Below are positions 45,152 through 57,153 of a DNA stretch of 64,000 nucleotides, piece after piece; the first letter of the stretch is position 1; each line of letters starts with the position of its first letter. The translations under genes were made by a program, and so were the position numbers. The notes below the pieces were generated by a model. The model was not told the DNA's origin. It saw only the letters and a program-made list of their open reading frames with translations, and did no database searches. This DNA comes from Ashinkailepas kermadecensis (lineage: Eukaryota; Arthropoda; Thecostraca; Neolepadidae): assembly GCA_034440615.1 (NCBI GenBank), contig JAOTOM010005139.1, positions 1-64,000 of the forward strand. The letters run 5' to 3'.

Positions 45152-45960
45152 GGCACAACCTTTTAAGGGATACTCAACATGGATTTCGATCTCGAAGGTC
45201 TTGTTTAACTAACCTATTGGAGTGCATGGAGTATGTTACTAAAGAAGTAGACAATCAAAGCAGGATGGATGTTGTGTATCTTGTTTAACTAACCTATTGG
45301 AGTGCATAGAGTATGTTACTAAAGAAGTAGACAATCAAAGCAGGATGGATGTTGTGTACCTGGACTTTAGCAAAGCTTTTGATAAAGTTTCACATGGAGG
45401 GCTAATTCATCAACTACAGCAACATGGGATTGTTGGAAAAGTTATAGGTTGGATTGAAGCATGGTTGAGGGGAAGGAAACAAAGGGTAGTGTTAAATGGA
45501 TGTAAATCTGATTGGAAGGATGTTCTGAGTGGAGTACCACAGGGCTCTGTTTTTGGGCCACTTCTCTGTATCATCTTTGTGAATAACATTGAGGTAGGGC
45601 TGAGGAATAGAGTGTTCAAATTTGCTGATGACATCAAGATGGTGGTAGTGGCTAAGAGTAGTGATCAATCTAGTAATATTCAACTAGACTTGAAGATATT
45701 GGTAAGGCATTCAATCCACATGTGCTAAGAGGGATCAAGGGAATAGGGCTGGATAGCTAGGGTAGATAGGCATTGATAGGTGTGTGGGATGTTGGTGGAT
45801 GGTTTCTTTAGGATGTGGTGATGGTTGGGGTGGGTCTTTTTACCAGGCTCATGGTATCTTGCATTTACAGACTGAACTGGATGGGCCCTTGTGACTCTTA
45901 TTAAGTATAAACACTTTGGACTTATTAAGTATAAACACTTTGGACTTTATGACTTTATGA
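45152..45960 (+). mobile_element. CR1-A, 3' continuation of the 36358-39432 element
   Basis: Begins with the target duplication GGCACAAC and continues the RT at AAGGGATACTCAACATGG. RT motifs are NLLE..EYVTKEVDNQ, YLDFSKAFDKV, GVPQGSVFGPL and FADDIKMVVVAK (frame 45297-45728). An 80-bp stretch is tandemly duplicated (45201-45280 and 45281-45360). At about 45693 the frame jumps from LDLK to 3' UTR sequence, so the RT C-terminus is deleted. Module 1 follows, then a duplicated TTATTAAGTATAAACACTTT and the tail to 45960. Confidence 0.85.
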
Positions 45961-47810
45961 TGCACAACTAGGGTCCGCGTGCTCCCCAAGCACGTCTCCA
46001 GCCGAAGCTGCGCCCTCGCAGGGGTTATGTTTGCCCAAAGCAAATGCAGAAGTACATCCCCATGAATCAGAGACCAGACTTCAGGGCATGATCTACGTGC
46101 GACAGAATCATACCTTCACATGAGCTGCTCGCTTCCTGTTTTCACTACCGAACGGCGGTTCATACGTGACCTCAATGCTCGCCCCATTCTGTGTGCATGC
46201 GGGCATGCAAGGCACATATCGCTTGGACTAAATGGGATATTGTTACCGTGTACGGTACGTCGTGAAATAAAACCACACTATGCCATTGTCGGCACCGCGG
46301 GTAAAGTCTACACGTCCGTCGCAATAGCAGCGTACCATTGCAATGGTACTGAATAACGCCCAGACATTGCAGCCACAACACAGCGATCTGAACGTGTCGC
46401 CGTACAACTGCGTCACAACTGCGCGCTTCCGTCTCAAGTCGATCTGTTGCTGGTCAGCGAACTATTGGACCCACCATCCTGCAGCTCTCTCCACTGCAGG
46501 GCTGTGAAATAGCCTTGCAGCGTCTCCGCTAGTGCACTCTCCACCAGGAGTGCCGCATCCTGACGATGGGTCGTGCAGGCACTTCCTGGCTACCACCGTC
46601 GCACAGTTCGGCGTTGAATAAACCTAGGGAAGGATATAAGAGAAGGCTCAAGTGGAAAACAGACAGTTTTGGCTGTTGGTGCACCTAGCTGGGAAGAGTC
46701 CCGAAATCGTTACGCCAAAAAGTTAAGAATGAATAGAGATATGCACGGTTATGGATCAAATATATCTAAGGTACGGATGCAAAGAGGAGAAGTGCTGGGA
46801 TCACGTGCTCTGATTGGAGGAAATGGCGCTCCTCTCACGACTTGGCCCCCCATGAAGATATTAAAGGCTCTGCCTGACAGGGCTCGACAATAGCGCACCT
46901 CCTCCAAAGTGTTCCTCCGGGTATGCCCATCGGGAGACTCAACTGCACCACTCTGATTTTTGTTCTCGACCTCTCTCACCACTCGGAGAAAATGAAACCT
47001 GCTGGGCGAGTTCAAATCGCGTATATCGACCGGTAAAATCTGCAGTTATTTTGAAAAACCGGAGGGGGGCGGATTTCCCCCCCCCAGTGCGCGTGTTAAT
47101 TCAGAATTCATGGACCCGTCTCTGATGCCTCGTTAAATTGTAATGTGCTGGACTTTAAGCAGCGTGTTCCTATACCAAACCATGTCACCTCCATTTAGAC
47201 CGACAGGACGCAGTTGTTATGTGGTTTTCAATCATAAGCGATGATTCCATACGAATGCTATATATCTCTTACCATGTGTTTTCGTGATATTCATAAATTG
47301 CAGACGTGCAGTTGCGGTGCAGAAGTAGTCGATACGGACAGGAGGCGAACGACAGCGCCATAACAAATAGAATGCCACCGTACAAGAAGATAACATGGCG
47401 TCAAATAACACAGTTTCATCTTATGTTGTTGTTATATTTTCCGAGGGAAGAAAGCAATAATATTTGTCAAATTATATACACAGCCACAGGTGCATTTCTT
47501 GCTATTCAAAGGTGACTGATTTTCACGATTTTTGCATAAACACGATTAAATTGCTCACATACGTGACTTACCATTCTACGGTTAGCTGGCGGACGGTTGA
47601 ATTGCGGTCACCTTAAAGCTTTAATTTAGCAAACTATGTAAGAGTGATTTCAACAGAATCATTTTCGCAATGTGATTCAAGCTGATTTGAAGACCAGATT
47701 GAACATCTCAACAGCATTTCGTTCAAAAGAGCAATATAAAAAAGATTAAAAAGGAAAAATAAATAGGCACTTCAATGGCCAGGTGCTACACCGGATACTA
47801 AGCATGGACG

Positions 47811-47812
<2 letters not shown>
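45961..47812. other. Unassigned region
   Basis: No recognised gene or repeat family. A 69-codon frame at 47306-47515 follows an acceptor-like AATTGCAG at about 47302, but I see no known domain. A G-run and a C-run flank GGATTT at about 47063-47087. Confidence 0.3.

Positions 47813-47872
<60 letters not shown>
47813..47872. repeat. (TA)n microsatellite
   Basis: About 60 bp of uninterrupted TA dinucleotides. Confidence 0.97.
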
Positions 47873-47875
<3 letters not shown>

Positions 47876-48496
47876 ACATAATCAGATTACCTACCCAGTG
47901 GGGAATTACCTACCCAGTGTGGAATTACCTACAACCACGAATTCCGCAACCATTGGATTTGAGGGGAAATATACCACCAATATTTCGAAGTTGAACAACA
48001 CACCTATGGGCATTGCATGGAGTAAATGCGCCCAAAGCCGTGCATACCCCCACTCCCCAATCATCCATCCAGGTCATCCTACCGTGATGCAGTCAATAGC
48101 TACACCCACATACTTGGCTGAGCATTGTGCGCACCGCGGCAGGATGTCATGCAGAAGAAGGTGAAGCAATCACAGTTCACGAGATACAGTTGACTCGTCA
48201 AGAGCCTGGGATCGGCGGCTGCTACACAGCCTGACAGACGGCCTGATCCATGATCCTTCGTGTTCAGTAGCACTTCGAGGCCGTGCTAGCATCACTAATG
48301 GCGCGCAGCATGATAGGCATTACTCGTACATGGAAGTGGGCTTATGGAGCTTATAAGAAATGGTTGCAGTTGAATAGAGGCGTTTTCTATGTTATATTAT
48401 ACAGCCACATATGGTGTAGCAAATGCACACACAGGGCATAATGGTTAGAATTAGAGAATACACATGTACCCTACAGCTGCGAATGTCATCTAAGTA
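47873..48496. other. Unassigned region
   Basis: A short tandem, ATTACCTACCCAGTGKGGA, occurs twice near 47885-47930. Otherwise nothing is recognised. Confidence 0.35.
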
Positions 48497-48680
48497 GTCA
48501 CCGTTGCCCATGGCCGATGTCACCTCGGTGTAGTGTTCTCAGACCGGCACGCATCGTCACTATAACAACACATTTCGCTTAATTGTCTCCAACGTCCATA
48601 GCCGATGTCACCTCGGTGTAGTGTTCTCAGACCGGCACGCATCGTCACTATAACAACACATTTCGCTTAACCGTCTTCAA
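48497..48680. repeat. 88-bp tandem duplication
   Basis: GCCGATGTCACCTCGGTGTA begins at 48513 and again at 48601. About 68 bp after each start are identical, then a short diverged linker (TTGTCTCCAACGTCCAT, CCGTCTTCAACATTC). Confidence 0.93.
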
Positions 48681-48714
48681 CATTCAGCGTATTTACGGGC
48701 GTCGCTAGTCGTTC

Positions 48715-48962
48715 GGCCGAGTTTGGCGGAGTGGCGGGAGGGAGCACGCCCCCGAGTTTGGCGGGGTGGCGGGGGGGGCACCCCCCTCCCCGAGTTTGGC
48801 GGGGTGGCGGGTGAGCACCCCCCGTGCCCGAGTTTGGCGGGGTGGCGGGGTGGCGGGAGACCCCCCCGAGTTTGGCGGGGTGGCGGGGTGAGCACCCCCC
48901 GAGTTTGGCGGGGTGGCGGGTGAGAGCACCCCCCCCCGAGTTTGGCGGGGTGGCGGGAGGGA
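48715..48962. repeat. GC-rich minisatellite, about 8 units
   Basis: The core GAGTTTGGCGGGGTGGCGGG recurs with variable G/C-rich spacers (25-45 bp unit length). Confidence 0.92.
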
Positions 48963-49652
48963 GCGGCGGCTCGCAGTCTGTACGGCCGGCACGCTCCCAC
49001 ACCTCTGCCGCCGGCCGCCGAGCCGGGACGTCCGCGCCGCCGACTGCCGCCTGTTTCAACTTCCGCTGCCGGCCAGGAAGCGCTGCATTAGCAGTGGGAA
49101 CGTGGTGCTGACACCGTCGGCGCTGCCGCGGCGGCCGTTGGACGAAGGCGCCACGGGCTGGCAGTCGCGCACGGTGGTTGGTCCGGCGCCTCGCACGCGT
49201 GGGACACCCAGGTGTTGATTGATTCGCGGTATTTGGCGAGTGGCCGCGATCTCGGTCCGCTCCGACGGGCTCCCTGGAAACGCTCGGCGGCGAGAGCCAG
49301 CCACCGAGCGGCACAATACAACGTAAATAGCGACTCTCGGCGAAGCCTTCGTCTGCTGAAAAACACCAAACGTGGATATAATTTGATGCCGATTTAGACG
49401 GCAAGTGACAGAAGCGTATCTGAACTACGATTTCATAGGTCAGATACGCGCGATAATTCGTAATTCGGCACTCGCGGAGACATATATGGTTCGAATATTG
49501 TGCTGTCATCAGATGTATGACCAACGACAACAGCGACTCACCATTTATGTCATGTAGTCCTCAATTATGAAAAAAAGGAACAACCAGGGGTCGATGTAAA
49601 TTAGAAAGGCTGGTTTTCAAGTAATCTGTATTTGTGTTATGGTACATACGTT

Positions 49653-49654
<2 letters not shown>
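48963..49654. other. CpG-rich region, then unassigned DNA
   Basis: 48963-49320 is GC- and CpG-rich, with compositional frames on both strands (the longest 287 codons on the minus strand, partly through the minisatellite). The remainder has nothing recognised. Confidence 0.3.
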
Positions 49655-49698
<44 letters not shown>

Positions 49699-49705
49699 TA
49701 TATAT
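49655..49705. repeat. (CA)n(TA)n microsatellite at a LINE tail
   Basis: ACACACACACA followed by TA dinucleotides, directly abutting the CR1-B tail at 49706. Confidence 0.93.
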
Positions 49706-52215
49706 AAGACATAAAAGACATAAAAGATCAGTGCAACTATGAGCCACAAGGGCCCTTCTTGGTTGCACTCTGTACACTGAACCAGTTGTCCACCAAATGT
49801 GTTGATCAACTCTCCCTGGAATACAGAAAAACAAGCCCCCTATTCTTGTAATGATTGTCTATGCTGTTCTTAAAGATGTTCAGTGTGTTGCTACTGACAA
49901 TGGTTTCTGGCAGCTGGTTCCAGTGTTCTACTACCCTGTTGGTGAAGAAGGACTGTCTTAACCTTGTCCTGCTGTGATTAACTTTAATTTTGAATTGATG
50001 ACCTCTAATTGCATCATTTCTGTTCAATTCAAACAGTTCCCTGAGATAACCCTGTTCCTGACCATGTACAAATTTAAAGACCTCGATGAGATCTCCTCTC
50101 AGCCTTCTATATCTAAGTGAAAACATATTCAATTTCTTCAATCTTACCTCGTATGCCAGGTTGCCCATACCATTCACCATTTTTGTTGCCCTCTTTTGTA
50201 CTCTCTCTAAAAGCCAACAATCTTTTTCATAACTAGGGGACCAAGCTTGGACACAATATTCCAGATGTGGCCTGACATATGCACAATAAAGCTTCCTGAT
50301 GACTTCCTCACTTTTGTATGATACATTCCTATTTATTGCCCCAAGCATTCTTAGTGCCTTCTTCCTGGCTTCTTTCGTCTGTTCTGATGCCCCCAATTTT
50401 GTGTTCAAAATAACACCTAAGTCCTTCTCCTGCTGAGTCACAGATAGTACTTGCCCACCCATCAAGTATGGAGCCTTGATATGCTGCCTACCTACATGCA
50501 TGACTTTGCACTTATCAAAATTAAATTTCATTTGCCATTTTTCGGACCACTTCACAAGCTCGTCTAAGTCTTTCTGCAGCAAGACCTGCTCATTGTGCCC
50601 TGTTATTGCCCTAAAGACCTTCAAATCATCTGTAAATTTCAAAACCTTACTGCTTAGGCCACTTTCAATGTTATTTACAAACATAATGAACAATAGTGGT
50701 CCCAGTACTGACCCCTGGGGGACTCCACTAAGAACATTTGCCATGATGATTTTGTACCATTTAGCATCACTCTGTGCTGTCTATCTGAAAGCCCAACCCT
50801 ATCCATTTTAGGATGTTACCCACAATACCATGGGCCTGCAGCTGCATCATTAACCGTTTATGAGGTACCTTGTCAAAGGCCTTGCTAAAGTCAAGATATG
50901 CTACATCAACCTGATTTCCCTTATCAAATTGTTCTGTAGCAAAATTAAAAAGTCCAAGAGATTTGTGAGACACTATCGCCCTTTTCTAAACCCATGTTGA
51001 GTATCTTGAATCACTCTGTTTCCTTCCAGAAAACTAACTATTTTATCCTTGATAATTGATTCAAGTACCTTGCAGACTAGTGATGTGAGGCTTACTGGCC
51101 TATAGTTGTCAACTTTCCCTCTTTCTCCTTTCTTGAAAATAGGAACTACATTTGCCCTTTTCCAATCGGTTGGAATTTCATTTTGTGAAACTGATCTACA
51201 AAATATTATACTGAGTGGAATTGCCAATTCTTTTTCAGCTTCCCGCAATACCCTAGCATAAATTCCATCAGGGCCTGCTGCCTTGTTTGGCTTAATTTTC
51301 CTGACATAATTCAAAACAACATCACTATCAATGAAATCAACATCATGTAACTGATCACCTGTCGCTGAGCTGTGGTTCACAGTTGGCAGATCAGTCACAT
51401 CCTCCAATGTAAACACTGATTTAAACTGCTTGCTCAATTCCTCAACCATCTCACCATCCTCACTCAATATAATCCCATTTACTTCCAGTGGACCAATTGT
51501 GCTTGAAACTTTACTTAGCTTGTAGAAACTAAAGAACTTTTTACTGTCCCCATTACAGTTCCTAGCCAAATCCAATTCTTTTGCTCGCCTTGCTGCTCTG
51601 GTTTTCTGCTTCACAGCATCTCTAGCCTTTTGATACGACCTTAGATTTACGATATTTGAAGCTTCCTTAAATACTCTAAATGCATCTTTCTTAGCCTTAA
51701 TTGATCTCCTCAAATCTGGTGTAAGCCATGCTGGCTTTCCTACCCTTCTTTTGCGCCTTTGCTTTTGGGGGACATGTCTAATCTGAATTTCCCTCAAGTA
51801 AGATTTGAACTTTTCCCACATTTCACAGGCATTTAAATCCAAATATTCTTCTTCCCATTTTATGGCACTTAAAGCCTTTCTCATGGAGTCAAAGTCAGCC
51901 CTGTTAAAATTTGGAATCTTTGCCATGTTATCCTTGATTGTCCCTGCTATTTGTACCTTAAAATAGCTTAATCTCACTATGTTATGGTCACTACTTCCCA
52001 GAGTTTCTCCTACAGTCAAGTCTTGAACTAAATCACTTAAATCTGAGAAGACAAGGTCCAAGAATGAGCCGTGAACATTTCGGGTAGCACCACCGATGGT
52101 ATCCATCACCATCAGTGGTGCAGATACTTGGGTAATATGCATGAAGGAGTTGCAGACCAAAGCGAGAAGAGATTGAACTCGAGGCCATGCCCAGGAACAG
52201 GGCAATGATGATATC
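49706..52215 (-). mobile_element. CR1-B LINE, 5'-truncated in the endonuclease; best CR1-B copy
   Basis: Minus strand. The TTTATGTC tail starts at 49706, followed by a very short 3' UTR, the RT and the second half of the endonuclease, ending near 52215. The 3' terminal motif AAGGGCCCTTGTGGCTCATA resembles that of CR1-A. Confidence 0.92.
49806..52205 (-). pseudogene. CR1-B endonuclease-RT ORF, two or three frame breaks
   Basis: Minus strand. Frame 52205-50973 holds the endonuclease end (FLDLVFSDLSDLVQD, GSSDHNIVRL), the linker, and the RT start (IKPNKAAGPDGIYARVL, WKRANVVPIFKKGE, NYRPVSLTSLVCKVLE, TQHGFRKGR). Frame 50973-50767 gives VDVAYLDFSKAFDKVPHKR. Frame 50744-49806 gives GVPQGSVLGPLLFIMFVNN, then KFTDDLKVF, where the usual FADD box reads FTDD with both aspartates kept, then the thumb and C-terminus. 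One frameshift at each junction is the only visible damage, so the insertion is fairly recent. Confidence 0.9.
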
Positions 52216-54200
52216 GAGAATATGAACGGTTTCGCAGTATTGACCCAGCGGCTTTTGATGCTATGCTGTTGTCAAAAATAGCACGTACGTTTCTAAGATA
52301 TCTCGGTATTTTATTATAGACGTGGATATTTATCCTCGGCATCTCGTTATGCTTGAACGTTATTTATATTCACATTTAAAATGCATTTTCCTTCTTAAAT
52401 GCCCGAGGGCTAGTTCATGTTCTTCACTGACGGTGTTCATCACTGGGAGTCGATTCCTGGTCACGCAAGCTGAAAGCACGTGTCACTGGCTCTGCCGACT
52501 TACAGAGAAGAATCTTCATTTCGCCATCGGTGAATCATAAAAAGTATACACGGGAAATCACCAAACAGGTTCTCAATACAACTATCCGGAAGAAATGTTC
52601 GGTTTATCAGGACGCATGCAACACTGGCAGTGGCAGCCCGGTAACGCGAACCCCTTCCTGGTAAAGGTAACGTGAACCTGCGTGGTGGCGCGACCTATCT
52701 TCACAGCGCCCGTGACGTCGGTGATCGCGCAATACGCCGTACACCTGCGATGCATGCAGCTCTGGGTTGACGTCGCGGGGAGGGGAGATCCTGTTTACTG
52801 GCACGGCGGTAGCCCTGTCATGGATCACGAGAGGGCGACGTCCCCTGAGTCAGCAGCCCAGCCCTGCTGGCGAGGCACCGGCGCGCCAGACTGAAACGCC
52901 ACGCCTGCACCAGAAATAGGCGGCACTCGCCTGCTCAATCCCCCGACTCGTAGTGAAACGTGGCGCCGGTGCGATGTAGTGAGAACAGCCACTCGCGCCG
53001 GCAGCCGCGCGCTCGTGTCTGACTCACCTGCGGCCTGTGGTCGGCTCACCTGGCCACTCCTGACCGCTCCCGGCCACTCCCGCAACACCCGCGTCACTCC
53101 CGGATCACTCCCACGCGAAGGTGGACATCCTGGACCTCCTAGTCATCTTTGGCACTCCTGGCCGCTCCAGCGGCACTCACATCACTCCGGATCACTGCCA
53201 CGCAATGGTGAACGTCATGATCGCTCCTGGCTACTCCTGTCCGCTTCTGGCTACTCCTGCAGACGTGGGCGTGTGAGCGTTTTAAAAAGTGCGTGTGAAG
53301 GATATTTTTATATCGGTCCCATATGACGAGTCCAAAGGAAACATTGACAGAGTCAAAGCAGAGGCTGCAAGCTCCGAAAATGGAATTGTACCCATTAACT
53401 CGACCCTGGACAATTAATTAATTCGGAAACGTATTCGGCACTATTATAGTATGGTACAGGTACTATCATGGTACTATTATGGTATAGTACAGTATGGTAG
53501 CCTTACTGAAATGGACTGAAGTATCACAACCCTCTGCTATATTTTGGAGCCGTGAACACATCGCCCGAATATTTCGCTCATCTTTTCCCACGAAGTTAGA
53601 TAACACGGCGAGAAGCTACCATTGCTGCCTATCCAGCAATAAGTGTGTGTGTGTGGGGGGGGGGCATGTTCCTATGCCTCCTTTTCCATCCACCCGAGCC
53701 AAATGATGGACACCTACATCACTCTAGGTCTCTGCCTGGCAATGTTGGACATCTGGCATCACCAGTCATTTTGGAACATCCCTGCAGGCAAGCAGACATA
53801 CAGACAGACTTGTATTGAGGTAATCCACAATGAACTCGCGACTATTAAGTATTACAACATCGCGTTAAAATAATAACACAGCAGGGCGGAAAAGGTCAAT
53901 ATCACAGAAAAGTTACAGAGGTGGCCATTCAAGTCATAATAAAATATAGCAGGGCGAGCAGCAAATCAGCCCGGCTCGAGAGGTGCGTCACCGAAAATCG
54001 GCACGGGAAGCTGCAGTAGCTCGGGTGGTAACGATTGTACAGTAGTGGGGCTCTGCGGTCAAATCGTCTCTACTCCATCTCATCTCAGTGCGGGACCGGG
54101 GGACATACAGGTGATGGTGCTGACGGGTGGTTTGGTCGCGAGTCTCCGAGACCATAAGCCAGTGACTACGGCTGGCCACGACGGAGCACCTTGTGCCTGA
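52216..54200. other. Unassigned region
   Basis: 52216-52600 has no recognised content. 52620-53280 is moderately GC-rich with Pro/Ser/Arg frames of up to 115 codons and no domain. A TATGGTACTATTATGGTA-type short repeat lies at 53445-53500 and a GT/G run at 53644. Confidence 0.3.
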
Positions 54201-55560
54201 GGAACATGGTGTGGTACCTGGCTAGGTTCTCCGCACTGAGCCAGCCCAACCTCCTCAGCAAATCAGAAGCATAGTCAAACTTTTTGCGGCCAAAGTTACT
54301 TTTGCTGAGTAGTTAATCTTTTTTTTAATGCGAGATGAGATATTTTTGGTTTCGTTACCGTACACAGAAATACAGTAGCGGGTCTGTGAGAAGACCAGGG
54401 CATTGACCAGCGCGGAGATAATATAACAGTAGGTGGAAGGTGCCCCTCAGATGCGACAGACCGCTCAGAACTCCAAAACAACGCCGAGTCACTTCTGAGA
54501 CGTGCGAGTTCCAGCTGAGCGAGCAATCGAAAATAAGTCTGAGAGTTTGCTTTCCGAAATGGTGGGTAGATCGTGATCGCGCAATTTCCCCGTGATACGT
54601 GGGATGGTGCGCAAATGTCGTGCGCAAATGTTGTGGGCTGCCCAAGAGCATCAGTTAAGCATTTGCAGCGTTAATCATCAGTCCATTTGCTCAAAACCAG
54701 ATGTCGAGGGAGGCCAAAACTGTTTCCATGTACGCGTCGACGTTTTGAATTTCAGATTTCTTACCACTGACACACGTTTGGGTGTCATCGGCGTATTGGA
54801 TAACCACTACGTCTTCGGCGACAGATCGAGGTTTTAGTGAAGACGCAGTAAATAATTAGGTCCGAGAGATGATCCTTGAAAAACACCGATGCTGTTGGGC
54901 AACGGGGCATTTTTTTTTTGACGACACCAAGACTGTTGTGAGGCTGACACTCTGTGTGTGGTTCTGAAGGTAATCCGAAAACCAGGATGTGTTGATGCTG
55001 TGGATATTTAATTTTAACAGGATATTGGAGCGGTCTATCACATCAAAACATTTTCTCAAATTCAGCAGGCAGAGAGGGGACACCTCTCCATGGTCACATG
55101 CGGATAGGATCTGATCAGATATGGAGGTCAGGACTGTTTCCGTCGAATGTCGAGGACGGAAACCGTGCTGAGTTCGAGAGAGGTGGTTTTCGGACAGATA
55201 ATTGAAGAGCTGCTGGTGGACGACACGCTCTACAATTTTGGCAATGACTGGGGTAATGGAGATCGGACAGAAATTGGAAGGGCTAGTGTGATCGCCGGAC
55301 TTGAGGATGGGATGAACGAGGGAGTGCTTTCAGGAATCAGGGACATCTGATTTGGTAATGCTGGAATTGACCAAATGCAGGAGCACCTATCAAAGCACAC
55401 CCTGAACATATGGATGCTGATGCCGTCCTCACCGCAGGCCGACGAGCCGTTCATCCCCAAAACGACGGCTCGCAGGTCCGATAGCGACAACGGCATCAGG
55501 GTGAACGCACAGACCTCGACATGCGGCAAACGGTAGGAGATATTCGGCGTCGCTCATATA
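54201..55560 (-). pseudogene. Non-LTR RT fragment of a further LINE family
   Basis: Minus strand, several frames. LSLSDLRAVVLGMNGSSACG and EDGISIHMFRV (55480-55410) are the RT N-terminus. HGFRPRHSTETVL-type sequence is near 55170, and SPLCLLNLRKCFDVIDRSN (about 55083-55027) contains the FD motif of the catalytic region. INTSWFSDYLQNHTQSV follows at about 54995-54950. LIFDCSLSWNSHVSEVTRRC (about 54540-54490) is the thumb region. Stops and frameshifts are frequent. The motifs differ from CR1-A, CR1-B and the I-like fragments, so this is a separate family; I cannot assign its clade. Confidence 0.75.
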
Positions 55561-56100
55561 CTCCCTCGGCAGCCACGCGCCGGCCCATGCGGACAAAACA
55601 AATCGCGGACAAAAACAAATCGGTTAAGGTCATCAGCTGTCGCGTCAGGCAGCTTACGAATGGCCTGCATGCTGCCGTCGAATGGCCAGATATGACGCAC
55701 ATCGACCTCAGCCCGTCCTCACCAGTTCCACCACTCGTTCCACGAGTCCAGATCACTAGTACGATTTTGTAACGACCCCTGGCTACCCCAGCACATATCA
55801 AAATAGATGCAGACCACTATGAGTTAGTGCTGGACATTCTCGGCCATTCCTGGTCACTCTTGAAGACACACATTCATTTCAGACCGCTGCTGCAGGAAGC
55901 AGGAGTAGCCTGAAGGTACACCCAGGTCGTTAGACTCAGCTGAACACTCCTAGCTCCCACTCCTATGAACTTGTTGACCACTCCTATGAATTCCCGACCA
56001 CGCGGTAGTTGGCGATGAGGCTAGACCGGCACCTGGCTCGGATTTAGACCACGTGTGTACTCACCTGGTGCCACCCCCACCCCGCCGCAGTCAGCACGGC
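55561..56100. other. Unassigned region
   Basis: Minus-strand sequence near 55600-55790 may still belong to the LINE upstream of the RT but shows no motif. Confidence 0.3.
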
Positions 56101-56176
56101 GCCATGGCTGACTCGTCGGGCTCACGGAGAGCACCGGGGCCATGGCTGACTCGTCGGGCTCACGGAGAGCACCGGG
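56101..56176. repeat. 38-bp tandem duplication
   Basis: GCCATGGCTGACTCGTCGGG starts at 56101 and 56139; the two units are essentially identical. Confidence 0.93.
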
Positions 56177-57145
56177 CCCAAATCGACTGAAGAAGTGCGC
56201 AGCACCTGGACCAGCCGTCTGCAGCAATCTTGCGGAGCGTCCACCAGTTCTCAGGATGCAAGCGTTCTGGTCAAGCGTTCGATGAAAAGGCTGGAAAATC
56301 CCAGTCCAACTCTCGGTCTCAGTTCCAGTCTTGAATCACACATTTGAGAGGCTTTGCATGCTTAAGACATTTGAGTCATTGCTAGCATGAAGACATCCAA
56401 TGGGAAAAATGATCAACTATGCGCTAGTTGAACGTGCGAAAGGTTGCAAGTGGGCTTGTATTCGCCAGCTTTATCGAAGGACGAGACGCGAGAACTCACC
56501 GGTTTTTCAATCAAGCGATTAGACCAGCTCATTCAGACAGCAGTTCGTAATTAATCATCAAGCGAGCGAGCCGACGCTATTTGCCGACCTTTGATACAGG
56601 GCAGACGGCCAGACCCAGCTGCGGATCCACGCCTTCGCCCAGCTTCAACAATAGTGCAACTGGTGCAGCTTCAGGTGGTGCAGACTGCAACAACCGTAGG
56701 TGCTGAGCACGGGAGACGAATCAGATTACAGCTGGTAATAACAATCGGAAAAACAGAGTTCAAGGCAAACTTGAAAGGTGAATGGCTTGAATGGCTTGAA
56801 TGGCTAGTTTAATAATTCAAGGTCCGAGCCAGGGGCGACGACGCGTTGAGTGGTCATGGACAAATTTTCAACCGATTATTTGCCATGCAACGTAATAGAG
56901 TTCACGTTAATTCTTGGAATGGGGTGACAGCCGGCTTCTGCTGCCCCCCCCCCCTCCCCTTCCCACGGCGGCCCCGCCAGTACAATGTTTGAAATTTGGA
57001 AGGGACGACTTTGTCGCATCACAAGGTGTTCGAAATGCAATTGCGCCGGAATTAAAGCGCAAAGCCAACAGTCTTCACAAACCTTGACGTGCCATGGTTT
57101 AGTTTATTAAAGTCAAGAACTCACTTAAATGTACTACACCCGTGG
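56177..57145. other. Unassigned region
   Basis: Holds a 10-bp repeat GAATGGCTTG (three copies near 56780) and a C-run at 56945. No gene recognised. Confidence 0.35.
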
Positions 57146-57153
57146 TGTACTCA

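Noticed and set aside
49706..52215. An active CR1-B source element
   Set aside because: The ORF is well preserved, but it has at least two frameshifts and lacks the 5' half of the endonuclease and everything upstream.
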